The translations under genes were made by a program, and so were the position numbers. From Acinetobacter geminorum (lineage in GTDB: Bacteria > Pseudomonadota > Gammaproteobacteria > Pseudomonadales > Moraxellaceae): 64,000 nucleotides of DNA. Below, one piece after another: positions 9,439 to 17,486 of this stretch. The stretch spans positions 186,001 to 250,000 of the forward strand of contig NZ_JABELE010000003.1 in NCBI RefSeq assembly GCF_013009345.1. Direction: 5' to 3'. Below the pieces are notes generated by a model. That model was not told where the DNA came from and did not search any database. It was given only the letters and a program-made list of their open reading frames with translations. Positions within the stretch are counted from its first letter, which is position 1, and every line of letters begins with the position of its first letter.

Positions 9439-9780
9439 ATGTGGGCGTTATTTTTAAAATGTATGTTGGGGGCTGGGGTTGTCCTCATTATTTCGATTTT
9501 ATCGAAAAGTAAGGCATTTTATATTGCAGGCTTAGTCCCGCTTTTTCCTACATTTGCTTTGATTGCTCACGTGATTGTTTTTCAGCAAAAAGGGGCGGAG
9601 GCGTTACAAAAAACAGCTCTGTTTGGTCTATGGTCACTTATTCCCTATGCCATTTATTTAATTGCTGTTTATGTGCTGGCAACGCGTATGTCGATGTGGT
9701 CTTGTCTAGGACTGGCAACTTTATGTTGGGTTGTGGCCGCGGCAGGTTTGATTTACGGTTGGCAGTTGTTTCAAAGTTAA
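9439..9780 (+). CDS. glpM: GlpM family membrane protein
   Basis: This 113-residue inner-membrane protein has four hydrophobic segments. It contains the strongly conserved stretch YIAGLVPLFPTFALIAH near residue 30 and the WSLIPYAIYL motif near residue 73 that characterise GlpM of Pseudomonas. In Pseudomonas, glpM affects glycerol use and alginate production; its molecular activity is not known. It is 51 bases behind the DUF1304 gene on the same strand. A perfect ten-pair hairpin follows. Confidence 0.85.
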   Translation: MWALFLKCMLGAGVVLIISILSKSKAFYIAGLVPLFPTFALIAHVIVFQQKGAEALQKTALFGLWSLIPYAIYLIAVYVLATRMSMWSCLGLATLCWVVAAAGLIYGWQLFQS

Positions 9781-9786
9781 ATTTAA

Positions 9787-9820
9787 GGCTGACCATTTAA
9801 ATAATTAAATGGTCAAAGCC
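9787..9820. terminator. Long hairpin between convergent glpM and tenA
   Basis: GACCATTTAA/TTAAATGGTC forms ten perfect pairs around ATAA, with GGCT/AGCC outside it. There is no clear T-run on either side, so it is either a weak terminator or a 3'-end protecting hairpin. Confidence 0.5.
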
Positions 9821-9830
9821 TCATCTTGAT

Positions 9831-10505
9831 TTAGATATGATCTAAACCTAACCATTGTCTTTGATGGTAGGCGCTATCCCAAAACAACCATTCAAGTTTT
9901 GCACCCATGGTGTAAGCAGCATGCATTTTTTCTAAAGTGTCTGCATCACAACGTGCAGCAACTTTATCTACTGTCGCAATCACATTACGAACGGCGGTAT
10001 GGAACTCTTCACCTGCGTAAGTATCAATCCATGCTTGGTAAGGGTTATTAGGAATTGATTTGTTCACAATATCTTTACCGACTTCGGCGTAAATCCAGAA
10101 GCAAGGTAAAAGCGCAGCGAGTACAACAGGGTAGCTTTCAGACCAAGCAGTGGCTGTCAAAAATGAAGTGTAATGGTGGCCTGCTAATGTTAATGGGGTA
10201 TTTTTAAATTCTTCTTTAGTTACACCAAAATTTTTCATGAAGTCATCATGCAAACTACGCTCCACGACAATTGCAATTTTAGCTGCATCTGAAAATTGCA
10301 TAATATCGTCGGCCTCGAAAGCTTTTGCAGCTGCAACGGCAAGCACACGGCCATAGGCCACTAAATATTGAGCATCTTGAATAACATAATGACAAAATGC
10401 TTCTTTATCTAAAGTACCGTTAGCAAGTTCCTGATTAAAAGGCAGGTCGAGAATTTTTTGATATAAATTTAAATTACGTTGCCAGAGTTCTTGAGAAAAA
10501 AGCAT
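9831..10505 (-). CDS. tenA: TenA family thiaminase II / aminopyrimidine aminohydrolase
   Basis: TenA salvages degraded thiamine by hydrolysing aminomethyl-pyrimidine breakdown products to HMP in the cytoplasm. The protein is all-helical, with the catalytic cysteine in LLPCFWIY and the conserved TYAGEEF motif with its catalytic glutamate pair. I place the start at 10505 (MLFSQELW) because GGAATG precedes it and it matches the family's N-terminus; a start at 10532 would add nine residues without a ribosome-binding site. No other thiamine gene is nearby, so it acts as an isolated salvage enzyme. Confidence 0.88.
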   Translation of the reverse strand: MLFSQELWQRNLNLYQKILDLPFNQELANGTLDKEAFCHYVIQDAQYLVAYGRVLAVAAAKAFEADDIMQFSDAAKIAIVVERSLHDDFMKNFGVTKEEFKNTPLTLAGHHYTSFLTATAWSESYPVVLAALLPCFWIYAEVGKDIVNKSIPNNPYQAWIDTYAGEEFHTAVRNVIATVDKVAARCDADTLEKMHAAYTMGAKLEWLFWDSAYHQRQWLGLDHI

Positions 10506-10676
10506 AAAATCATTCCATTTAAAATTAGACAACTAAACTGGATTTTAAATCAATTTTAAAATACAAAAATAAGAATGATAGATATATCGAAAGAAAATAT
10601 TTAATCCGATTAATAAGTTAATTGAATATTACAAATTTCTTTATTAAACAGAGAGATAAAGTAAAGGGAATAACGG

Positions 10677-10698
10677 CACAAAACAACATCGTTTTGTG
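10677..10698 (+). other. Hairpin upstream of the DUF475 gene
   Basis: CACAAAAC/GTTTTGTG forms eight perfect pairs around a six-base loop. It is followed by a TATAAT at 10711-10716. It may be an operator just upstream of that promoter element; nothing further can be said. Confidence 0.4.
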
Positions 10699-10767
10699 GT
10701 TAATTATCGATATAATAGCGGCGGTTTTAAGAAAGATTAAATTTAGTTCTTGGTATAGGTCTGATCC

Positions 10768-11850
10768 ATGAAGCATTTCCGATTTTCGATATTTTTTACG
10801 GTGGTGTGTTTAGCACTGTCCGCGTATTGGGGTTTTACCCACGGACCTGAAGCGGGCGTGTCTACCATGCTTAAAGCTTTAACAATTACAGCCATTTTAG
10901 CTGTAATGGAGGTCTCTTTATCTTTTGACAATGCTGTCGTAAATGCATCGGTTCTACGTAACTGGGATCCGTTCTGGAAAATGCTCTTTTTAACGGTTGG
11001 TATTTTAATCGCCGTTTTTGGTATGCGTTTAATTTTCCCAGTAGCGATTGTTGCCGTGACTGCGGATATGGGAATGATTGAAGTGGCTAAATTGGCACTC
11101 AATGATCCGAAAACTTACTCTGAACGTTTAATGGCACACCACGCAGAAATTTCAGCATTTGGTGGAACATTCTTATTATTGGTATTCTTAAACTTCTTCT
11201 TTGATGAAGAGAAAGAAACCCATTGGTTTAGATGGCTTGAAGCTAAACTTTCTAGCTTGGCCAGCGTACCGGCAATGTCTGTTTTTATTGCTTTAATTGC
11301 GATGTTAATTATGGCAGCAAATGTTGATGAATCGCAGCGCCTTGCTGTGACTATGGCCGGTATTTGGGGCATTGTAGTTTATATTGGCGTTGAAGTTTTA
11401 AGTCATATGTTAGGTGGCGAACCTGAAATTGATGAAGATGGTAATGCCATTATGAAAGATGGATCAGGTGCTGCTTCTGGTGTAGTTAAAGCTGGTATAG
11501 GTGGTTTCTTGTATCTTGAAGTATTAGATGCATCATTCAGTTTTGACGGTGTGATTGGTGCTTTTGCAATCACTAGCGATGTTGTCGTGATTATGCTGGG
11601 TCTTGCAATCGGTGCTATTTTTGTCCGTTCAATGACAGTTTATCTTGTAGAAAAAGGCACGCTAGATGCTTATGTGTTCTTAGAACATGGCGCACATTAT
11701 GCAATTGGTGCTTTAGCATTCATTATGATTGCAAGTGGTACAGGCGTACATGTGCCTGAAGTGGTAACAGGTTTAATTGGTGTAGCGTTTATTGTTTGGG
11801 CTGTCATTGCTTCAATTCAATATTCGAAGCGCGAGCATCAGTCGCCTTAA
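10768..11850 (+). CDS. DUF475 / TerC-like integral membrane protein
   Basis: This 360-residue inner-membrane protein has about nine hydrophobic helices. Two short acidic motifs lie in membrane helices: LSFDNAVVNA near residue 52 and DASFSFDGVIGAF near residue 253. These correspond to the paired DN/D motifs of the TerC/Alx/LysE-like superfamily, several members of which export manganese or insert with metal into exoenzymes. DUF475 itself has no settled function. The gene is monocistronic, bounded by a terminator at 11880. Metal-ion export or homeostasis is an inference from the superfamily. Confidence 0.82.
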   Translation: MKHFRFSIFFTVVCLALSAYWGFTHGPEAGVSTMLKALTITAILAVMEVSLSFDNAVVNASVLRNWDPFWKMLFLTVGILIAVFGMRLIFPVAIVAVTADMGMIEVAKLALNDPKTYSERLMAHHAEISAFGGTFLLLVFLNFFFDEEKETHWFRWLEAKLSSLASVPAMSVFIALIAMLIMAANVDESQRLAVTMAGIWGIVVYIGVEVLSHMLGGEPEIDEDGNAIMKDGSGAASGVVKAGIGGFLYLEVLDASFSFDGVIGAFAITSDVVVIMLGLAIGAIFVRSMTVYLVEKGTLDAYVFLEHGAHYAIGALAFIMIASGTGVHVPEVVTGLIGVAFIVWAVIASIQYSKREHQSP

Positions 11851-11878
11851 GCTAATTTTCAGTAAAGTTCGATAGAAT

Positions 11879-11909
11879 GAAGAGGCTAAATGCCTCTTTA
11901 TTTTTTTTA
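11879..11909 (+). terminator. Terminator of the DUF475 gene
   Basis: AGAGGC/GCCTCT (11881-11886 and 11892-11897) is followed by a ten-base T-rich tail. Confidence 0.85.
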
Positions 11910-11997
11910 AGCCCAAATCGTTATTTTAAATAAGGTGTTCCGTATTTTTAGAAACGAATCGGCTTATAATTTACCTAGTTTGATAACGTGTATTGAT

Positions 11998-13362
11998 ATG
12001 ATGAATGCTTTGGAACGTCGCTCAACTTTTGCCTTAAGTAGTATTTTCGCACTACGCATGTTGGGCTTGTTCATGATTATTCCTGTCTTTTCTGTAGTTG
12101 GACAGTCATATCAATATGCGACTCCAGCACTCATTGGTTTGGCTGTAGGTGTCTACGGCTTAAGCCAGGCGATTTTGCAAATTCCATTTAGCTTATTGGC
12201 AGACCGTTTTAGCCGTAAACCGCTTGTAGTATTTGGTCTATTACTGTTTGCGATTGGTGGTGCAATTGCAGGTTTATCCGACACCATTTATGGCGTAATT
12301 ATTGGCCGTGCTATCGCTGGTGCTGGTGCAGTTTCAGCTGTAGTCATGGCGCTTTTAGCCGATGTGACGCGCGAAGAGCAGCGTACTAAAGCCATGGCTG
12401 CTATGGGCATGAGTATTGGCCTGTCTTTTGTGGTGGCTTTTAGCCTTGGGCCTTGGCTCACAAGCCTTGTCGGTATTTCGGGCTTATTCTTTGTCACGAC
12501 CATTATGGGCTTGATTGCGATTGCGATGTTATTGCTTGTACCTAAAGTGACTCGCCACCATCGTAATTATCAGCAAGGCTATATGGCACAGCTTAAGCAA
12601 GTCATTCAAATGGGTGATTTAAACCGTTTGCACGTTTCGGTTTTTGCACTGCATTTATTGCTGACCGCCATGTTTATTTATGTACCTTCACAACTCATCG
12701 AGTTTGCGCATATTCCTTTGGCGAGCCATGGTTTGGTGTATTTACCGCTGTTAGTCATTAGCCTGTTCTTTGCATTTCCAAGCATCATCATTGCTGAAAA
12801 ATATCGCAAAATGCGCGGGATTTTCTTAACAGCAATTACAGGCATTATTGCAGGTTTGCTGCTGCTCATATTTGGTTATCAATCCAAATATGTATTACTT
12901 GCAGGTCTAGGTATTTTCTTTATTGCATTTAATGTGATGGAGGCTTTATTGCCTTCTTGGTTGTCGAAGTCTGCTCCAATTCAGTCAAAAGCGACGGCTA
13001 TGGGCGTAAATGCCAGTAGTCAGTTTTTAGGCGCTTTTTTTGGTGGCACACTAGGTGGTCAATTATTGATGTTACATAATACTGCGATTGGATGGAGTGT
13101 CTTAGCAGGGATTGCTATAATATGGTTGCTAATTAGTTTTGGTTTAGCTCAGCCGCGGTATTTGTCATCAATTGTGTTGCCATTGCCGCAAGTGCAACAG
13201 GTGAATGAGTGGACCACACAGCTATTGGCAATTCGTGGTATCGAAGAAGTTGTGGTGATGCCTGACCAGCAAGTTGCTTATATTAAAGTCGATAAACAGT
13301 CTCTAGATGATGCTGCGCGACGTGATTTAACGCAGTTGTTCGGTAAAGAGGTAGCCATTTAA
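11998..13362 (+). CDS. MFS transporter with C-terminal YAM-like domain (YajR type)
   Basis: This 454-residue major facilitator has 12 predicted helices, the motif-A loop LLADRFSRKPLV between helices 2 and 3, and a proline/glycine-rich motif C in helix 5 (SFVVAFSLGPWL). After helix 12 there is a ~65-residue soluble extension (TTQLLAIRGIEEVVVMPDQQ onward) with the ferredoxin-like pattern of the YAM domain in YajR. The start is set at 11998 rather than the earlier GTG, because a TATAAT at 11965-11970 places the transcript start downstream of that GTG. It lies just upstream of ssb. The substrate is unknown. Confidence 0.85.
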   Translation: MMNALERRSTFALSSIFALRMLGLFMIIPVFSVVGQSYQYATPALIGLAVGVYGLSQAILQIPFSLLADRFSRKPLVVFGLLLFAIGGAIAGLSDTIYGVIIGRAIAGAGAVSAVVMALLADVTREEQRTKAMAAMGMSIGLSFVVAFSLGPWLTSLVGISGLFFVTTIMGLIAIAMLLLVPKVTRHHRNYQQGYMAQLKQVIQMGDLNRLHVSVFALHLLLTAMFIYVPSQLIEFAHIPLASHGLVYLPLLVISLFFAFPSIIIAEKYRKMRGIFLTAITGIIAGLLLLIFGYQSKYVLLAGLGIFFIAFNVMEALLPSWLSKSAPIQSKATAMGVNASSQFLGAFFGGTLGGQLLMLHNTAIGWSVLAGIAIIWLLISFGLAQPRYLSSIVLPLPQVQQVNEWTTQLLAIRGIEEVVVMPDQQVAYIKVDKQSLDDAARRDLTQLFGKEVAI

Positions 13363-13413
13363 GCATAACTCTTATAAAGTAAAACATAGAAATGTATAGG
13401 ATGAAGACAGCTA

Positions 13414-14001
13414 ATGCGTGGTGTAAATAAGGTTATTTTGGTTGGTACTTTGGGTCGTGATCCTGAAACAAAAACTTTTCCAAATGGGGGCTCGTTGACC
13501 CAATTTTCAATCGCGACAAGTGAAGCTTGGACTGATAAAAATACCGGTGAACGTAAAGAACAAACAGAATGGCACCGTATTGTTTTGCATAACCGTTTAG
13601 GGGAAATTGCTCAGCAGTTCTTGCGTAAAGGTTCTAAGGTTTATATTGAAGGTTCACTACGTACACGTCAGTGGACAGACCAAAATGGCCAAGAGCGTTA
13701 CACTACAGAAATCCGTGGCGACCAGATGCAAATGTTAGATGCTCGTCAACAAGGTGAACAAGGTTTCGCTGGCGGTAATGATTTTAACCAACCACGTTTT
13801 AACGCACCTCAACAAGGTGGTAATGGTTATCAAAATAATAACAACCAAGGTGGCGGCTATGGCCAAAACAGCGGTGGTTATGGTAACCAAGGTGGTTTCG
13901 GTAATGGTGGAAGCAACCCTCAAGCGGGTGGTTTTGCGCCTAAAGCGCCACAACAACCAGCTTCTGCACCAGCTGATTTAGACGACGATTTACCGTTCTA
14001 A
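13414..14001 (+). CDS. ssb: Single-stranded DNA-binding protein
   Basis: SSB coats single-stranded DNA in replication, repair and recombination. The 195-residue protein has the OB fold in the first ~110 residues (MRGVNKVILVGTLGRDPE; WHRIVL; GSKVYIEGSLRTRQW). A long Gly/Asn/Gln-rich linker (about 120-175) follows, and it ends in the acidic tip DDDLPF that docks SSB partner proteins. The linker is longer than in Escherichia coli. It follows the MFS gene by 51 bases, and a strong terminator closes it. Confidence 0.98.
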   Translation: MRGVNKVILVGTLGRDPETKTFPNGGSLTQFSIATSEAWTDKNTGERKEQTEWHRIVLHNRLGEIAQQFLRKGSKVYIEGSLRTRQWTDQNGQERYTTEIRGDQMQMLDARQQGEQGFAGGNDFNQPRFNAPQQGGNGYQNNNNQGGGYGQNSGGYGNQGGFGNGGSNPQAGGFAPKAPQQPASAPADLDDDLPF

Positions 14002-14011
14002 TCAAAGTTTC

Positions 14012-14041
14012 AAAAAAGGCGAGTTTATCTCGCCTTTTTTA
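14012..14041. terminator. Bidirectional terminator between ssb and azlD
   Basis: GGCGAG/CTCGCC (14018-14023 and 14029-14034) is flanked by six A and six T. Confidence 0.88.
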
Positions 14042-14365
14042 TTACTCAATTCCAAGCAAACGTATAAGTGCCGTGCCAGCAGCTGCCAAGCAAATCACCA
14101 ATAACAGCGGTACTTTTTTCCAAACCAAGAACAGTGCTAAGCCAACACCAAATATACGCGCGAACCCCGCAAAATCTTGACCTTCAAAAAATGTAGTGGT
14201 CACTGCAATCGCACAGAGCAAAACAGTCGCACCGTTTGAGAGTAAAACTTGGTATTTTTCAGAAAATGAGAACTTGGCACCCAAATGAAAACCAGCGAAA
14301 CGAATCCCATAGGTTCCAAGTGCTAGTAAGCCGATACCTAAAATAATTAGTAATTGTTGACTCAT
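14042..14365 (-). CDS. azlD: AzlD family branched-chain amino acid exporter subunit
   Basis: This 107-residue protein with about four membrane helices is the small partner of the AzlCD (YgaZH/BrnFE) exporters, which push branched-chain amino acids out of the cell. Its ATG overlaps the stop of azlC by four bases, which implies translational coupling and equal stoichiometry. The segment GTYGIRFAGFHLG near residue 17 is the conserved AzlD signature. It is terminated by the ssb-shared hairpin. Confidence 0.88.
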   Translation of the reverse strand: MSQQLLIILGIGLLALGTYGIRFAGFHLGAKFSFSEKYQVLLSNGATVLLCAIAVTTTFFEGQDFAGFARIFGVGLALFLVWKKVPLLLVICLAAAGTALIRLLGIE

Positions 14366-15030
14366 TTCTTTCTACCAAATATCAAGCCAAAAAGTGAAAT
14401 CAAAATTGGAAGTCCTGAGGCCAAAAAGGGTGTGGTGATCAGTGCTAAAGTTGATCCAGCAAATGCAGCTTTTCGAGTAAATTTATTCTTTAAAGCATTA
14501 AGAGTAAGTGCAATTAAAATCGCTGGGAAAATGGCATCTAAGCCGAATGTTTTTGGGTCTGGAATAGCACTTCCAATAAAATAACCCGCCGTTACACCAA
14601 GTGGCCAACTGAGCATGATGCCTATACCACATAGCCAGTAAGCAGCTTTTTTCGTCTCAAAATTGGGCTGTGCCATACCAAACAAAACGCTTTCATCGTT
14701 CATGATATGGGCCCCGAAATATCGAGAGAATTTACCTCTGATTAATTCATTGACCGCAATCCCAAAAGGTAAATGCCGTAAATTGACGAGTAGTCCTGCA
14801 ATTGCAGCAGCAATTGGGCTACCACCTACTGCTAAAAAACCAATAAAGATAAATTCAGCAGTTCCTGCGAGCACAAAAACGGATAGGCAAAGCGGGATCC
14901 AGAGTGCTAAGCCATAACTTGCAGCAAGTGAACCTAAAGACATACCAACGACACTCGTCGCTAGGCACACAAAGAAAATCGAGCGGGTAGTGTCTTTATT
15001 AAGTTTCTTAATGAGAGAGTATGTGGTCAT
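14362..15030 (-). CDS. azlC: AzlC family branched-chain amino acid exporter
   Basis: This is the large subunit of the exporter, with about seven hydrophobic helices. Conserved features are FVLAGTAEFIFIGFL near residue 72 and LLVNLRHLPFG near residue 97. The start at 15030 (MTTYSLIKK) gives 222 residues and lies downstream of a good minus-strand promoter (TTGACA 15087-15082, CATTAT 15064-15059, 17-base spacer). Earlier ATGs at 15087 and 15057 fall in or ahead of that promoter. It is divergent from an XRE-cupin gene that is its likely regulator. Confidence 0.88.
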   Translation of the reverse strand: MTTYSLIKKLNKDTTRSIFFVCLATSVVGMSLGSLAASYGLALWIPLCLSVFVLAGTAEFIFIGFLAVGGSPIAAAIAGLLVNLRHLPFGIAVNELIRGKFSRYFGAHIMNDESVLFGMAQPNFETKKAAYWLCGIGIMLSWPLGVTAGYFIGSAIPDPKTFGLDAIFPAILIALTLNALKNKFTRKAAFAGSTLALITTPFLASGLPILISLFGLIFGRKK

Positions 15031-15040
15031 AGCATGATAT

Positions 15041-15102
15041 AACGAACGATTTTCCATTATAATGAATAAGTCTGATTGTTTTGTCAAAACGAACGATCGT
15101 TT
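15041..15102. promoter_or_regulatory. azlCD / XRE divergent promoter region with paired operator motif
   Basis: The ten-base motif AACGAACGAT occurs at 15041-15050 and again at 15089-15098, where it continues into the palindrome AACGATCGTT. The two copies bracket the minus-strand azlC promoter. The second lies between TTGTCA (15081-15086) and TTTATA (15105-15110), a probable promoter for the XRE gene. One regulator could therefore control both directions. Confidence 0.6.
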
Positions 15103-15125
15103 TTTTTATAGAACGGATGTGGTGA

Positions 15126-15674
15126 ATGTCTCAGCCAATTGAAATTATTGCCAAAGGTTTAACGCGTGAACGTCAAAGAGCAGGGCTTTCATTGGCAGAG
15201 GTTGCTCGTCGTGCAGGTGTTGCCAAATCTACACTTTCTCAATTAGAGGCAGGGCAAGGTAATCCTAGCATTGAAACCTTATGGGCGCTTTGTGTCGCAC
15301 TCAATATTCCATTTGCACGTTTGATGGAAGAACCGAGTAATCAGGTACAAGTGATTCGCTGTGGCGATGGGCCAACAGTGAGTTCTGAGATTGCCAACTA
15401 CAAAGCAATTTTGTTAGCGACTTGTCCGCCACATGCGCGCCGAGATGTTTATTTACTAATTGTTGAACCAGGCGAAGATCGTCTTTCAGAACCACATCCA
15501 GTTGGCTCTGTGGAGCATATTATTGTGGTTGAAGGTAAAGCTTTGGTAGGCTTAATTGATGAAGCTGTTGAGCTTGGAGTTGGAGACTATATTTGTTATC
15601 CAGCTGACCAGAAACATATATTTAGAGCATTAGAAACAGGCACAAAGGCACTATTAATTTCTGAACAAAATTAA
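15126..15674 (+). CDS. XRE-family regulator with C-terminal cupin sensor domain
   Basis: This 182-residue regulator has an N-terminal XRE helix-turn-helix (about 8-62; SLAEVARRAGVAKSTLSQLEAG) and a C-terminal small-molecule-binding cupin (about 105-180; HPVGSVEHIIVVEGKALVG then GVGDYICYPADQKHIF). It is divergent from azlCD and shares a promoter region carrying two copies of a ten-base motif. The inferred role is amino-acid-responsive control of azlCD and of itself. GGATGTGG precedes the ATG closely. The ligand is unknown. Confidence 0.87.
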   Translation: MSQPIEIIAKGLTRERQRAGLSLAEVARRAGVAKSTLSQLEAGQGNPSIETLWALCVALNIPFARLMEEPSNQVQVIRCGDGPTVSSEIANYKAILLATCPPHARRDVYLLIVEPGEDRLSEPHPVGSVEHIIVVEGKALVGLIDEAVELGVGDYICYPADQKHIFRALETGTKALLISEQN

Positions 15675-15763
15675 AGAATTTGAAGCTGATTAAAATAAAA
15701 ACTAAAAGCCATTTACCAGCATCCCCTACAAAAAGGGCCAATTTTGCGTATAAATTTTGCAAT

Positions 15764-15806
15764 TGGCTCTCTCTTTTATTACAAAAATGGCTCTCGTTTC
15801 TTGAGT
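15764..15806 (+). promoter_or_regulatory. Predicted GabR operator and -35 of gabP
   Basis: TGGCTCTC occurs at 15764-15771 and 15788-15795 (24 bases apart), followed by TTGAGT at 15801, 13 bases from the second repeat. The same arrangement, repeat spacing and offset occur upstream of gabT. The -10 is poor, consistent with an activated promoter. Confidence 0.7.
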
Positions 15807-15910
15807 GCCGAAACGACAAATTAAAGCTATTGGAAGTATGCATACGGAAACGCCGGATAAGCTCAGTGAATTTTCTGTTTTAGGAATTGGGCAGAACGGC
15901 TAAATTTTTA

Positions 15911-15960
15911 GGGGATATTTTTTGGCTTCGGAGGATTTCCGAGACTAGCCGATATCCTCC
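15911..15960 (+). promoter_or_regulatory. gabP leader with competing hairpins
   Basis: GGAGGAT (15930-15936) can pair with ATCCTCC (15954-15960). The latter can instead pair with GGGGATAT (15911-15918), and CGGA/TCCG forms a small inner alternative. The structures end 11 bases before the ribosome-binding site of gabP. Whether they switch is not known. Confidence 0.4.
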
Positions 15961-15979
15961 ATATATTAAGGAAAATGAT

Positions 15980-17422
15980 ATGGCAGCTCATCAAAATGGT
16001 TCTGAAGCCAATCACTCCCAAAGTTTAAAACATGGACTCAAATCACGCCACTTAACGATGATCTCGATTGCAGGGGTTATTGGTGGTTCTCTATTCGTGG
16101 GCTCAGGCAGTATTATTTACAATACCGGACCTGTAGTTTTCTTAACTTACGCTTTAGGTGGTCTACTCGTTTGGTTCATCATGCGTATGTTAGGCGAGAT
16201 GGCTGTTTTAAACCCTGATAGTGGCTCTTTTTCAACTTATGCTGACCGTGCGATTGGCCGTTGGGCAGGGTTTTCAATTGGCTGGTTGTACTGGTGTACT
16301 CTGGCCATGCTCATGGGGTGGGAAGCCTATGTGGCAGGAAAAATTCTAAACAATTGGTTCCCGTTTATACCGATCTGGGTCTATATGGTCGTGGTGATTG
16401 GTGCATTGGTTGTTGTTAATTTACAAAACGTGAAAAACTATGGTGAATTTGAGTTTTGGTTCGCCCTCATCAAAGTCATCGCGATTGTTATTTTCCTTGT
16501 GATTGGTAGTTTAGCCATCATGCATTTGTGGCCTTGGGGTAATCCGGCTGCTTCTGGTATTAGTAATTTAACCGCTCAAGGCTTTATGCCAAATGGCGGC
16601 TCATCCGTTATCACAGCCTTGCTTGGAGTCATGTTTGCCTACATTGGTGCTGAAATTGTTACGGTAGCGGCAGCAGAGTCGGCAAATCCATCGAAAGAAA
16701 TTCGTAAAGCATCAAACTCGGTGGTTTGGCGAATTATTTTATTCTACGTAGGCTCTATGTTTGTTGCGGTATGTTTGATTCCTCACAACAATGAACTTTT
16801 GAAAGATTCAACTTGGGGAACCTATAGCGTAACTCTGTCTGCACTAGGTATTCCAGGGGCGCGCCATATCGTAAACTTTGTGGTTCTAACCTCAGTATGT
16901 AGCTGTTTTAACTCAGCACTTTATACGTGTTCACGTATGTTGTTCTCTTTAGCTAAACGTGGTGATGCACCGAAAAGTTTTGGCTCTGTAAACAGTAAAA
17001 GCAGTCCTTGGGTGGGCGTGATTGTGTCATGCTTCTTCTCTGTAATTGCCGTGATTTTAACTGCAACCGAGAGTATGAATGTTTATGACTTTTTCATGCT
17101 AACAACAGGTGCGGCAACACTGTATGTTTACCTGACTATTGCTTATTCTCAGCTTCGTATGCGTAAAAAATTAGAAGCTGAAGGCGTGAAAATTGACTTT
17201 AAAATGTGGATGTTCCCTTATCTAACTTACGTGGTGATTTTTGCAATTATTGGTGCAATTCTTACCATGTTGATTGAAGGCACCTATTTTAAAGAAGTGA
17301 TTTACACTACAGCGCTGTTCGGCATTATTGTGTTCTTCGGATTGTTGTCTGAAAAACTGGGTTGGGGTAAAGAGCGTAGAGCGACTCATTTAACTCATAG
17401 CCATGAAGAAAAGTTAGTTTAA
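15980..17422 (+). CDS. gabP: GABA permease (APC family amino acid transporter)
   Basis: This 480-residue amino acid/proton symporter of the APC superfamily imports 4-aminobutyrate. Twelve helices are predicted. The consensus amphipathic region (SANPSKEIRKASNSVVWR) lies near residue 235, and the first helix has the ligand-loop glycines (SIAGVIGGSLFVGSG). The start at 15980 is preceded by AAGGA; the longer frame from 15887 runs through the structured leader and is unlikely. It sits next to gabR and shares an operator motif with gabT, so it is part of one GABA uptake and degradation regulon. A terminator follows. Confidence 0.88.
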   Translation: MAAHQNGSEANHSQSLKHGLKSRHLTMISIAGVIGGSLFVGSGSIIYNTGPVVFLTYALGGLLVWFIMRMLGEMAVLNPDSGSFSTYADRAIGRWAGFSIGWLYWCTLAMLMGWEAYVAGKILNNWFPFIPIWVYMVVVIGALVVVNLQNVKNYGEFEFWFALIKVIAIVIFLVIGSLAIMHLWPWGNPAASGISNLTAQGFMPNGGSSVITALLGVMFAYIGAEIVTVAAAESANPSKEIRKASNSVVWRIILFYVGSMFVAVCLIPHNNELLKDSTWGTYSVTLSALGIPGARHIVNFVVLTSVCSCFNSALYTCSRMLFSLAKRGDAPKSFGSVNSKSSPWVGVIVSCFFSVIAVILTATESMNVYDFFMLTTGAATLYVYLTIAYSQLRMRKKLEAEGVKIDFKMWMFPYLTYVVIFAIIGAILTMLIEGTYFKEVIYTTALFGIIVFFGLLSEKLGWGKERRATHLTHSHEEKLV

Positions 17423-17432
17423 ATTTTTAAAT

Positions 17433-17463
17433 AAAAAAGAGCCTCACTGTGAGGCTCTTTTTG
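17433..17463. terminator. Bidirectional terminator between gabP and gabR
   Basis: AGAGCCTCA/TGAGGCTCT (17438-17446 and 17450-17458) is flanked by A- and T-runs between convergent genes. Confidence 0.88.
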
Positions 17464-17486
17464 TTTGTTTTGATACGAGAGAATAG

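Noticed and set aside
10580..10767. Possible yybP-ykoY (manganese) riboswitch before the DUF475/TerC-like gene
   Set aside because: The leader has an AAAGGG-like stretch and a hairpin, but the paired conserved loops of that riboswitch class are not visible and a TATAAT lies just 50 bases before the gene, leaving too short a transcript.
13735..13981. ORFs on both strands within the ssb linker
   Set aside because: They are created by the Gly/Asn/Gln repeat coding of the SSB linker, without start signals of their own.
15680..15883. 67-residue ORF downstream of the XRE gene
   Set aside because: It runs through the GabR operator and gabP promoter region and has no ribosome-binding site.
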